42,799 nt of DNA from IMG/VR virus record IMGVR_UViG_3300009428_000016, positions 1 through 42,799 of that record; one strand, written 5' to 3'. Under the pieces are notes generated by a model. The model did no database searches, was not told where the DNA came from, and was given only the letters and a program-made list of their open reading frames with translations. Source of the DNA: a virus. The position numbers and the translations under genes were made by a program. Of the stretch, positions 15,880 to 22,473 are shown piece after piece; position 1 is the first letter of the stretch; each line of letters starts with the position of its first letter.

Positions 15880-16455
15880 ATGTCAAAAGAAGATGACGAA
15901 AAAGAAAAGTCTAGCTCACTCAAAATTAGAAGACTTATTAATTCAAGAGATAAAGGCTCCGGCCAAACTAGCAATGTAATAGCTAAGTTATTTCGAGTCA
16001 TTTTAATTGAACTTGACATAACTCTAGATAAGTTCACTATATTGAAATCGAAATGGTTAAACGATCCGAATAACCACATACGCAATACAAGGACGGCTAA
16101 GTCGACGGCTAGTTCTAATTTGGTTAAAGATATTATCAAAGATACGATGTCAATAGACGTGTTCTTAAAGATGATGTCTTTATTGAAAGTTGAAAGCATT
16201 TCTTTTTCAGTAAGTATAAAGCGAAAGGGACATCTCAGACCTACTGAACACACTGTTATGATCGACGACCTTCCGGGGTATATATCGACCAGAAAAACAA
16301 GTAGACACGCAGCTGAGAAGAAAGAGCCAGAAGAAAAAGTGAAAGAGGATAAAGCACAACCTAAAAATCCTAATACCACATTGGATGAAAAGACTGCTGA
16401 GTTTGATCTTAAAGTAAAAGAGATCATCGATTCTCTCAACATTAAAAGAAAATAA
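15880..16455 (+). CDS. Hypothetical basic protein, 191 aa
   Basis: Starts nine bases after the previous stop with a GGGAAA ribosome binding site. It is strongly basic in the first 130 residues. A Lys/Glu/Pro-rich flexible linker (about 145-170) precedes a short C-terminal helix. The make-up suggests a nucleic-acid or virion-binding protein, but no family is recognised. The opposite strand is also open here for 205 codons; I reject it because it has no ribosome binding site and an odd Ser/Phe/Leu composition. Confidence 0.6.
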   Translation: MSKEDDEKEKSSSLKIRRLINSRDKGSGQTSNVIAKLFRVILIELDITLDKFTILKSKWLNDPNNHIRNTRTAKSTASSNLVKDIIKDTMSIDVFLKMMSLLKVESISFSVSIKRKGHLRPTEHTVMIDDLPGYISTRKTSRHAAEKKEPEEKVKEDKAQPKNPNTTLDEKTAEFDLKVKEIIDSLNIKRK

Positions 16456-16463
16456 TTTACTAG

Positions 16464-16487
16464 CGTGAAGGACTCTGGTCCTTCACG
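16464..16487 (+). terminator. Hairpin followed by TATGCATTTTATG
   Basis: A 10-bp perfect stem, CGTGAAGGAC/GTCCTTCACG, loop TCTG, then TATG. It is a hairpin-TATG class member. Confidence 0.7.
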
Positions 16488-16524
16488 TATGCATTTTATG
16501 ATTGATTATTGATTAGAGGTCATG

Positions 16525-17529
16525 ATGAGTAAGTACGTAAGGAGTTTAAACATATCTGACCCCAGCGAAACAGTACTAGCGCTCGATGGGAATGGTGTCA
16601 CACCTACAGAAAACCTCAGTAAGTTAGCAGAGAAGGATTCGCCTGAACAAACCACAGATAAAGTACAATCTTTGGTAGATCAGGTGAAGCCGACTAAGGA
16701 ACTTGAAAAGGTTGCTTCTGTAAAAAATGAAGCTGCTAAAAAAGCTGAGATTAAAGAAACGTTAAAGAAACATCCAAACATAAAAGAGTACTCTCAAGAT
16801 ATTGACGGTGCTGCAGATGAATGGGATTATTTTGAAGATGAGGAATACGGTACATGTGAAGCTGTGGATGGTACAGTTAAGGAATTAGGTTTCTTTGACA
16901 AGCTCCAGAATAAAGTTAATTCTTTAGCTGCTGAATACGGCATACCGTTTATAAACCCACAGTCTCAAGATGCTTTAGATAGAGCTAAAGCTAAACGTCT
17001 TTTAAAGACAGGCTCTGCTGAAGAATTGACAAGTGTATATTCTAAGTCAAAAAATAAACCAACTATTGAAAAAGCAGTCGATGATGAGTTTGACGCGACT
17101 GCTTCTAGAGGTAGTTGGAAGACTGTATTGGCAGCTACTAAAATACTAGGTAAGAACTATGTGCGTAACCGAAAGAAATTAGGTTCTAAAAACCTATTAG
17201 CATCTTATAAAAAAGACCCTTTGTCAATGTTCAATAAAGAAGAACTCACTGGACTGTCAGGTGCGTTAACTGAAATGGACCCTACATGGGGCGGCTACGT
17301 AACTGACGGAGTACTTAAGTATCAAAAAGGTAATTTCGATACGTTATCTACCGATGCGGCTAAATTGCTAGGTGTAGATAAAAGTAAGTATTTTCCTAAA
17401 GTTATTAAAATAGCTAAGAAGAAGAAATGGGACCGAAAGGTAAACGATAGAATTAATAAGGCCAAAAAGAAAGTATCTGATAAAACAGGTATCTCTTCTG
17501 GTTCAAGTGGTAGTATATATAGCGGTTAG
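16525..17529 (+). CDS. Hypothetical protein, 334 aa, possible internal virion protein
   Basis: Two adjacent ATGs (16522, 16525) follow AGAGGT; the second has the better spacing, so I use it. The N-terminal 110 residues are low-complexity and rich in Lys/Glu/Thr. An acidic patch EWDYFEDEEYGT follows, then a Lys-rich helical region and a Ser/Gly-rich tail SSGSSGSIYSG. No catalytic motif is seen. A long disordered N-terminus of this kind can be a propeptide removed by the prohead protease; I infer only that possibility. Confidence 0.6.
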   Translation: MSKYVRSLNISDPSETVLALDGNGVTPTENLSKLAEKDSPEQTTDKVQSLVDQVKPTKELEKVASVKNEAAKKAEIKETLKKHPNIKEYSQDIDGAADEWDYFEDEEYGTCEAVDGTVKELGFFDKLQNKVNSLAAEYGIPFINPQSQDALDRAKAKRLLKTGSAEELTSVYSKSKNKPTIEKAVDDEFDATASRGSWKTVLAATKILGKNYVRNRKKLGSKNLLASYKKDPLSMFNKEELTGLSGALTEMDPTWGGYVTDGVLKYQKGNFDTLSTDAAKLLGVDKSKYFPKVIKIAKKKKWDRKVNDRINKAKKKVSDKTGISSGSSGSIYSG

Positions 17530-17537
17530 GAGTAATT

Positions 17538-18251
17538 ATGAGTGATTTAATATATAGAGACGGATGGTTACATTCGGTGGAAGAAATTAATTTAATACCT
17601 TATGGGATAGTGACTCCTGTTCTGGAGGAAGGAGCAGAGGAAGTTGAAATAGTTTCTCCTTTTGATACGTTATTTAAACGTTTCAATAAAGAAGAAATAG
17701 ACTATGATAACCCAGCGGTTTTACCTACTTCCATTGCTGAAATATATAAACCCAAAGAATATTCAGCTTCTTTTTTTTCAAGGTACTATCCTAAATCGGG
17801 CTCTGAGAACCTCCAACCTTATGTTGATGCAATGATCGAAGCCGGTTGGAATACGAGCAACCCTAGTGAGTTACTGCAACCAAAAACAGATGCTGGTTTC
17901 TTTAAAATGTATATCGATAAGGCATTGTTTAGAGACGATTCATCCAATCGAATAGAAAGAGTGTTTGCAATGACCGTTGACCGCACTGGCTATAGCAGCA
18001 GGGGTTATCCATATGAAACATACCAATTATCTGAACTGGAAATTGAGCGCGTAGGCGATTTAGTCCTAGCCGATACTAGCAAGATAAATCGTGTTCATGG
18101 AGTTAGAATAATATTTGGCTTCAATGTCGTGGACAATACAATGCCGCTGAACCTATATCAAATCTCATATATTAAACGAGATCTTGTTAGAGAGATGGCG
18201 GATATAGATGCCACCTTACCACATGAGTTAGTGTTGGTCGACGGTATTTAA
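17538..18251 (+). CDS. Hypothetical protein, 237 aa
   Basis: AGGAGTAATTATG gives a strong, well-spaced start eight bases after the previous stop, so it is cotranscribed with the 334-aa gene. The protein is acidic in the first third and has mixed alpha/beta character with a beta-rich centre. Not recognised; no signal peptide or metal motif. Confidence 0.6.
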   Translation: MSDLIYRDGWLHSVEEINLIPYGIVTPVLEEGAEEVEIVSPFDTLFKRFNKEEIDYDNPAVLPTSIAEIYKPKEYSASFFSRYYPKSGSENLQPYVDAMIEAGWNTSNPSELLQPKTDAGFFKMYIDKALFRDDSSNRIERVFAMTVDRTGYSSRGYPYETYQLSELEIERVGDLVLADTSKINRVHGVRIIFGFNVVDNTMPLNLYQISYIKRDLVREMADIDATLPHELVLVDGI

Positions 18252-18268
18252 TTACATCCAGATACATT

Positions 18269-18282
18269 CTATAGACAACTAA
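18269..18282 (+). promoter_or_regulatory. CTATAGAC[A/T]ACTAA element, copy 2
   Basis: CTATAGACAACTAA differs by one base from the element at 7866-7879 and lies 15 bases before the ATG at 18298. Both copies are preceded by ATT and followed by a purine-rich ribosome binding site. A promoter role is speculative. Confidence 0.3.
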
Positions 18283-18297
18283 CTAAAAGGAATGTTT

Positions 18298-18552
18298 ATG
18301 ATTTATAATATATTCATCATTTTAGCTCTAGTGTCCTCTACATGTCTGAAGGTGATATTCGAAGTAGTGTGGTTATTAATAGACGCCATAGTAGTTTATC
18401 TACCTAAAGAATTGTCAATTACCTTCAATATAAAGAGCGCAGACTTTTGGGGTTTGAAAGCTATTATGTTACTGGTACGACATAGAGTGACAAGAGGGCT
18501 AAAGACTAACCTGCCAATTAAAACAGGCACAGACTTTTGGGGTCTGGGTTAG
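18298..18552 (+). CDS. Small membrane protein, 84 aa
   Basis: AAAGGA with six-base spacing selects the ATG at 18298; the ATG at 18292 overlaps the ribosome binding site. Residues about 3-38 are almost wholly hydrophobic and can form one or two membrane helices. They are followed by a soluble basic tail containing a repeated peptide, ADFWGLK and, at the very end, TDFWGLG. A holin-like or superinfection-exclusion role would fit the size and topology, but no family is recognised. The two repeat copies coincide with DNA hairpins (see findings). Confidence 0.5.
   Translation: MIYNIFIILALVSSTCLKVIFEVVWLLIDAIVVYLPKELSITFNIKSADFWGLKAIMLLVRHRVTRGLKTNLPIKTGTDFWGLG
18440..18543 (+). repeat. Direct repeat CAGACTTTTGGGGT, 90 bp apart
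   Basis: The 14-base word occurs at 18440-18453 and 18530-18543. Each copy forms a 5-bp stem (CAGAC with GTTTG or GTCTG) with the same seven-base loop TTTTGGG. The second lies within an outer CTAACC/GGTTAG pairing. They lie in frame in the small membrane protein gene and encode a repeated DFWGL. Confidence 0.5.
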
Positions 18553-18738
18553 CACCTAAATTAAAAACTCAAAATTAAAAAAGTCATTACAATGACTTAA
18601 ACATAATTTGATCTTTCCTCCTGATCTACATAGAAGCTATACTTAGTCGACTACTAGGGATGGAGGAAGATTTACTAAACAACGCAGAACCATCTACTCT
18701 CTCTTTGATGTTTCTATCTTGTTATGTCGATATGTCAT
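18553..18738. other. Non-coding stretch with small hairpin
   Basis: About 190 bases with no gene I can support. It holds a 7-bp hairpin AAGTCAT/ATGACTT (18581-18598) and an AT-rich segment. An ATG at 18660 opens a 61-codon frame, but this frame runs through the terminator at 18739 and into the next gene, so I do not call it. Confidence 0.5.
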
Positions 18739-18754
18739 GGGACCTTCGGGTCCC
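18739..18754 (+). terminator. Short terminator hairpin GGGACC-TTCG-GGTCCC
   Basis: A 6-bp GC-rich stem with a TTCG tetraloop and TTTTATT tail, 26 bases before the next gene's ATG. It ends whatever transcript covers the 18553-18738 stretch, or acts as an attenuator for the downstream operon. Confidence 0.65.
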
Positions 18755-18780
18755 TTTTATTCAAGTTAAAGGAGCATGTG

Positions 18781-19059
18781 ATGTATTCGTTCCCACTTAC
18801 CTATGTTACTACGATAGCAATGAAAGTACGTGGCGACAGTGCTGACTATGCTATCTTAGAAGCTTTCTTAGCCATTTCAGGAGCAGATTTGGTAGTCAAG
18901 GTCGATAGCCCTGAACGTAGAGACTGGACTATAGTTAGAAAAGTGTACAATAAAGAAAAAACAATTCAAGCATTAAAAACTCTAAACTCACAATACTTAG
19001 ATGGGGAAACACTCAACCCCTCTACTGTATTAAAAATATATGACGATTTGGTCAGTTAA
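18781..19059 (+). CDS. Hypothetical protein, 92 aa
   Basis: The start is set by AAAGGAG six bases upstream of the ATG at 18781. The frame is open further upstream to 18724, but that would run through a terminator hairpin. It is a small alpha/beta-looking protein. First of four closely spaced plus-strand genes ending at 20825. No family recognised. Confidence 0.6.
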   Translation: MYSFPLTYVTTIAMKVRGDSADYAILEAFLAISGADLVVKVDSPERRDWTIVRKVYNKEKTIQALKTLNSQYLDGETLNPSTVLKIYDDLVS

Positions 19060-19072
19060 GGAAGAAACGATA

Positions 19073-19819
19073 ATGAAGATCGAATATGTAGTTAATGGTA
19101 AATCTATTGCTTTAAATGATAAAATACAAAAAGCTATTGATAATAGATCTATCCCTTTATCATTATTTCGTGCAACATTACTTAATGCCGTCCGCAAGAT
19201 TCTAAACGGTCGAGAAAAAGAAGTAGACTACGATGCACTTGCAGATGCCGTAGTTAAAAGCATTGATCAATTTAAGAGCCGTGTAAGACGCCTCTCGAAG
19301 CTTGTACGATATTCTAATGAATGCCTAATGAAAATAAAAAACGCCTTGGAGAATCGCACTGAAGATAATCTAGAGCTACTTAGAAGTACAGTGGGATATA
19401 TCCCTGCTGAGAATATACGAAACTATCGTTTCTTAATGACGGTACTCAAACGAAGAATCTTTGATTTAGATGAAATAAATGAACTTGAAAAGATAGTAGG
19501 CGGTTTAAATTCTATCTACGGTTCATTAGCTTCGACTGAAAAACATTTCGTCCCTGGAAATAAAGATCAGTTTCCAACACCATTGGGTGAGTGTAAAATA
19601 CCTTTCGACTTACTAATCAAACATAATTGCGAAAGACTATCAAAACAAATGTTAAGTCTTCTCTGTAAAAATGGCAAGCAGACGCTAACGGACCTTGGTT
19701 TTAACTTACGTTCTCGTGAGATGACGGTAGATGGAAAATACTATGTGTACCACTTTACCTTCAAGAACATTACAATTCCATGTAAGGCAGCTGTCATAAC
19801 CCCCAAAGAGAGGAAATAA
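19073..19819 (+). CDS. Hypothetical protein, 248 aa
   Basis: The ATG at 19073 follows AAGGAA, and the gene begins 13 bases after the previous stop. An upstream in-frame ATG at 19040 lies inside the preceding gene and lacks a site. The product is basic and largely helical (about residues 20-150), ending in a beta-rich segment around KYYVYHFTFKNITI. Not recognised. It shares its operon with two further unknown proteins. Confidence 0.6.
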   Translation: MKIEYVVNGKSIALNDKIQKAIDNRSIPLSLFRATLLNAVRKILNGREKEVDYDALADAVVKSIDQFKSRVRRLSKLVRYSNECLMKIKNALENRTEDNLELLRSTVGYIPAENIRNYRFLMTVLKRRIFDLDEINELEKIVGGLNSIYGSLASTEKHFVPGNKDQFPTPLGECKIPFDLLIKHNCERLSKQMLSLLCKNGKQTLTDLGFNLRSREMTVDGKYYVYHFTFKNITIPCKAAVITPKERK

Positions 19820-19820
19820 A

Positions 19821-20174
19821 ATGAAAAAAGAAATACATGTAATCGCCCACAGTCTAACTAAACAGATCAAAGACATCATAGATACTTTAGAAGCTAATGG
19901 TTTCTCCACTACCGTTAAAGCTATGGATTGTGAAGACATCACAATAGACGACTTCAACGGCATACGTCAGATGTTAAATGAATGGGACAGACAGGTAGAA
20001 CAACTTTTAAGAAAAGAAAGAATAGCCCAAAGTCACTATCTCTTAAACTTGGTTAGAGGAACTACTGGTTACGTATACAGATATAAAAAAGAACCCAATT
20101 CCAAACTAGGTTTATTGACGCTAACAAACCAGCGTCTCGGTAACGTATATGAAATTAAAATCCACCCCTATTAA
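19821..20174 (+). CDS. Hypothetical protein, 117 aa
   Basis: Begins one base after the preceding stop with a GAGGAA ribosome binding site. A helical first two-thirds is followed by a short beta-rich tail. No motifs recognised. The close packing suggests a joint function with its neighbours. Confidence 0.6.
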   Translation: MKKEIHVIAHSLTKQIKDIIDTLEANGFSTTVKAMDCEDITIDDFNGIRQMLNEWDRQVEQLLRKERIAQSHYLLNLVRGTTGYVYRYKKEPNSKLGLLTLTNQRLGNVYEIKIHPY

Positions 20175-20189
20175 AAAGAGTTACTTACC

Positions 20190-20825
20190 ATGACATTAGA
20201 GCAGATGCGTCGTTTTGTTAAACGTAAAGAACTATGTAGTCTAATAAAGCTTTACTCGACAGTCGACTTAGATTATGGTCGTATAGACGATCCTGTTAAG
20301 TTCAGGAAAGAACAAGCTAAGTATGGACGTTATGCGACTGCTTTAAAAGCACTGTCTTCAGAAAACACCGAGCTTTTCAATACGTATAAAAATACTGAAA
20401 ATGAAGAACATCGTATATATTCTTTACTTGCAAACTACAGTACCATTCAACAATTTGTTACTCATGGTAAGAACCAAAGAGAAATCATCCAGTTAGTAGC
20501 GGCTAAGGAAGAACTTACCTTCTTTCAATCTAGTAAGATCGTTACTCGCATATTGGACATTTCTCAGTTACTCGAACGTTACTGTAAACTGTTAGAAGAC
20601 GATAAAGAAAAGAAACATCTACTATATCGTCTGACAAGTTATTTTACCGACTACTTCAAACTGTTCCATAAAAAAGAATTTGGCTTACCCTATATCTTAC
20701 CGTACATTCCAAAGCTTAAGATGGCTGACGGTAAGTTAGAAGTAAAACATAGCTTTACTGAATTTGGTAAAGAACCGCCCTATGCAATACAGAACTGGCG
20801 TTGTAACTTCATTGTAGTGCTTTGA
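20190..20825 (+). CDS. Hypothetical protein, 211 aa
   Basis: Last gene of the 18781-20825 operon. It is basic and predominantly helical, with a C-terminal beta-like end NWRCNFIVVL. No catalytic signature is visible. A terminator hairpin follows within 20 bases. Confidence 0.6.
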   Translation: MTLEQMRRFVKRKELCSLIKLYSTVDLDYGRIDDPVKFRKEQAKYGRYATALKALSSENTELFNTYKNTENEEHRIYSLLANYSTIQQFVTHGKNQREIIQLVAAKEELTFFQSSKIVTRILDISQLLERYCKLLEDDKEKKHLLYRLTSYFTDYFKLFHKKEFGLPYILPYIPKLKMADGKLEVKHSFTEFGKEPPYAIQNWRCNFIVVL

Positions 20826-20839
20826 TATCATACATACTA

Positions 20840-20857
20840 GGAAGGCGGCTGCCTTCC
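20840..20857 (+). terminator. Hairpin followed by TTTATGTTTG
   Basis: A 7-bp GC-rich stem, GGAAGGC/GCCTTCC, loop GGCT, then TTTATGTTTG. It is a hairpin-TTATG class member. Confidence 0.75.
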
Positions 20858-20888
20858 TTTATGTTTGAAATGGAAAGGTTTTGACATC

Positions 20889-20906
20889 TATATAGTAAAT
20901 ATGAGA
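20889..20906 (+). promoter_or_regulatory. Candidate phage promoter, TATAT-N7-ATGAGA
   Basis: TATAT (20889-20893), seven bases, ATGAGA (20901-20906), 32 bases before the ATG at 20939 and directly after a terminator. It has the same spacing as the copies at 436, 15361 and 40361. A TTGACA at 20881 is too close to form a sigma-70 promoter with it. Confidence 0.45.
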
Positions 20907-20938
20907 TAACTAACTTAAACAATTATAGGAAACGAATC

Positions 20939-21346
20939 ATGAATTCAATTAAACTTAAAATAGCAGCCGGCCTTGCAGCAGTATCAGTAGTATCTTTAGG
21001 CGCGGCTTATTTTCTAAATAAGTCAGATCAGAAAAAAGAAAAGTCAACTAAGCGTAACAGCGATGTTTCTTTCTTTGACGGTTATACCCTTTACTTTACC
21101 AACGATGCAATCGAAGGTATCGTTACAGTAAAGGACGGTGAGTTCGAAACAAACGTCACTGCTATAAAAGAAGTAAAAGGCAATACAGGAATGAGCACAG
21201 TAAACTTAGGCTTAATGTTTTTAAAGGTAGCGGCCGATGCTGCTAACATAAAAGCTGCTAAATCATCGCTGTCAAGAGCAGATATATTTAGAGTAATAAT
21301 AGCTGGTGACAATGATGTCTTCTCTATTGAAAACACAGTAGCTTAA
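20939..21346 (+). CDS. Membrane-anchored or exported protein, 135 aa
   Basis: The N-terminus is a basic start followed by a hydrophobic segment (about residues 7-26, rich in Ala/Val/Leu) and a Lys/Asp/Ser-rich spacer. It is either a signal anchor or a signal peptide whose cleavage site is not obvious. The remaining 95 residues look beta-rich, then helical. Function unknown. It directly follows a candidate promoter and shares an architecture (N-terminal anchor, small soluble domain) with the next gene. Confidence 0.6.
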   Translation: MNSIKLKIAAGLAAVSVVSLGAAYFLNKSDQKKEKSTKRNSDVSFFDGYTLYFTNDAIEGIVTVKDGEFETNVTAIKEVKGNTGMSTVNLGLMFLKVAADAANIKAAKSSLSRADIFRVIIAGDNDVFSIENTVA

Positions 21347-21375
21347 TTAACCCCCCATTATCAAAGGAAACAACC

Positions 21376-21741
21376 ATGAAGATTTCAGACGCACTATGTA
21401 TAGCAGCGGTAGCAGTGACAGCAGTAGCTTTAGCATCTGCAAGTGTAATAGAAGTTAGACGCGAGCCTCTACCTAGACGTAGAATGAATCGTGGTTCTAC
21501 TCACCAGATAAGAGGAAGTCGAGTTCGTGCTACTGTAATATTTAACAGTGATCGCACATTTAATGTAGATGTTAGAGACGTAGGCGATTTCTACGGTCGC
21601 TATAGTCTAGCTCAGATGTTACGTAATCGTATCGAACAAAACCTTAGATACGATCATTCAATGTCTAAAAGATTGGCAGTCAGTAAAGCTTGTAATGAGG
21701 TTTCTGACTTTACCGGTTTACCATTGTACAATATCAGTTAG
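21376..21741 (+). CDS. Membrane-anchored or exported basic protein, 121 aa
   Basis: AAAGGA precedes the ATG. Residues about 4-25 form a hydrophobic Ala/Val-rich segment, followed by an Arg-rich stretch (EPLPRRRMNRGS) and a small basic domain. It is a type II anchor or exported protein of unknown role. Its stop codon lies in the loop of a perfect 10-bp inverted repeat. Confidence 0.6.
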   Translation: MKISDALCIAAVAVTAVALASASVIEVRREPLPRRRMNRGSTHQIRGSRVRATVIFNSDRTFNVDVRDVGDFYGRYSLAQMLRNRIEQNLRYDHSMSKRLAVSKACNEVSDFTGLPLYNIS

Positions 21742-21752
21742 GTATTGTACAA
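21724..21752. repeat. Perfect 10-bp inverted repeat across a stop codon
   Basis: TTGTACAATA and TATTGTACAA are separated by nine bases that hold the stop TAG of the 121-aa gene. Each arm also contains the palindrome TTGTACAA, so the site could be a paired operator as well as an RNA hairpin. The 3' arm ends one base before a terminator hairpin at 21754. Confidence 0.6.
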
Positions 21753-21753
21753 T

Positions 21754-21780
21754 AAAAAGAAGCTTCCGTAGCTTCTTTTT
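21754..21780 (+). terminator. Intrinsic terminator with long T-tract
   Basis: AAAAAGAAGCT/AGCTTCTTTTT with loop TCCGT, then TTTATT. This is a classical terminator and may work in both directions. Confidence 0.85.
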
Positions 21781-21804
21781 TTTATTCACTATTAGGATTA
21801 AATT

Positions 21805-22041
21805 ATGCATTATAGTTATAACGAAGATGAGGCGATTTATTTACGTACTCAATTGGCTAAACGAATTGAGCTAGAACGTAACGCTGAAAGAAAAGAAAGC
21901 ATGTTACACCTACAGAAATGCATGGGTACGGAAGGTCCTATCGAAACAGAACTGGCTAATCGTTCTGACTGGCCTGAGATTATCAATACCATCATGTATG
22001 GTCCAGAGGCAGGGGATACGTATGAACCAGGAATCCTTTAG
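21805..22041 (+). CDS. Hypothetical protein, 78 aa
   Basis: AGGATT precedes the ATG. It is a small acidic helical protein with no motif I recognise. The next gene starts inside its last 20 bases. Confidence 0.55.
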   Translation: MHYSYNEDEAIYLRTQLAKRIELERNAERKESMLHLQKCMGTEGPIETELANRSDWPEIINTIMYGPEAGDTYEPGIL

Positions 22042-22423
22042 CTTTACAGAAAGGTTATATGAAAGCACTATGAAAGAGTCAGATAAAATAATGGACAGCG
22101 CTTTCTTAGTTGATAAAACTGATCATCACGACACTCTACTAGACGATATAATCTTTAGACTGTACAGATATCAACGCGAGTTAAATGTAACGCGTAAGAT
22201 ACTCGATACTGGTAAGGTTCAATATCGTTTCTTATCAATGGGTGACGTGCCGCTTACAATTCATCCAAGACAAGCAAGTCAAATGCTATTTACTAAACTG
22301 GAGAGTTTGCTACCTAAGCATCCAGAGAAAATGGATTTCATTGACGCTGCAATTCTACTAGATGATTTGTTAATTGAATACAACAAAGAACCTAAACGTG
22401 GCAGCTTAAGTATAAGTAACTAA
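22022..22423 (+). CDS. Hypothetical protein, 133 aa
   Basis: The ATG at 22022 follows AGGGG with six-base spacing, so I prefer it to the upstream ATG at 21998, which has none. It overlaps the 78-aa gene by 20 bases and is probably coupled to it. It is helical and acidic in the first half; no family recognised. Confidence 0.6.
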   Translation: MNQESFSFTERLYESTMKESDKIMDSAFLVDKTDHHDTLLDDIIFRLYRYQRELNVTRKILDTGKVQYRFLSMGDVPLTIHPRQASQMLFTKLESLLPKHPEKMDFIDAAILLDDLLIEYNKEPKRGSLSISN

Positions 22424-22428
22424 CATAA

Positions 22429-22451
22429 ACAGCTCCCATTATGGGAGCTGT
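22429..22451. terminator. Bidirectional hairpin followed by ATGTTTTTT
   Basis: A 9-bp stem, ACAGCTCCC/GGGAGCTGT, loop ATTAT, between convergent genes. The plus side reads GTATGTTTTTTC and the minus side reads TTTATGTTAG, so both directions carry the TATGTT signature. Confidence 0.8.
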
Positions 22452-22473
22452 ATGTTTTTTCTTTTTTTAGTTT

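Noticed and set aside
15825-16442. A 205-codon minus-strand open frame opposite the 191-aa gene
   Set aside because: No ribosome binding site, unlikely Ser/Phe/Leu-rich composition, and the plus-strand gene has a good start and neighbours in the same direction.
18430-18550. Possible tRNA because of 5-bp stems with seven-base loops
   Set aside because: No acceptor stem, no T-arm GTTCGAATC and no CCA-like end around either hairpin.
18660-18845. 61-codon plus-strand frame
   Set aside because: It crosses the GGGACC-TTCG-GGTCCC terminator and overlaps the better-supported gene at 18781 in another frame.
20881-20896. Sigma-70 promoter from TTGACA and TATAGT
   Set aside because: The two boxes are only a few bases apart; sigma-70 needs about 17.
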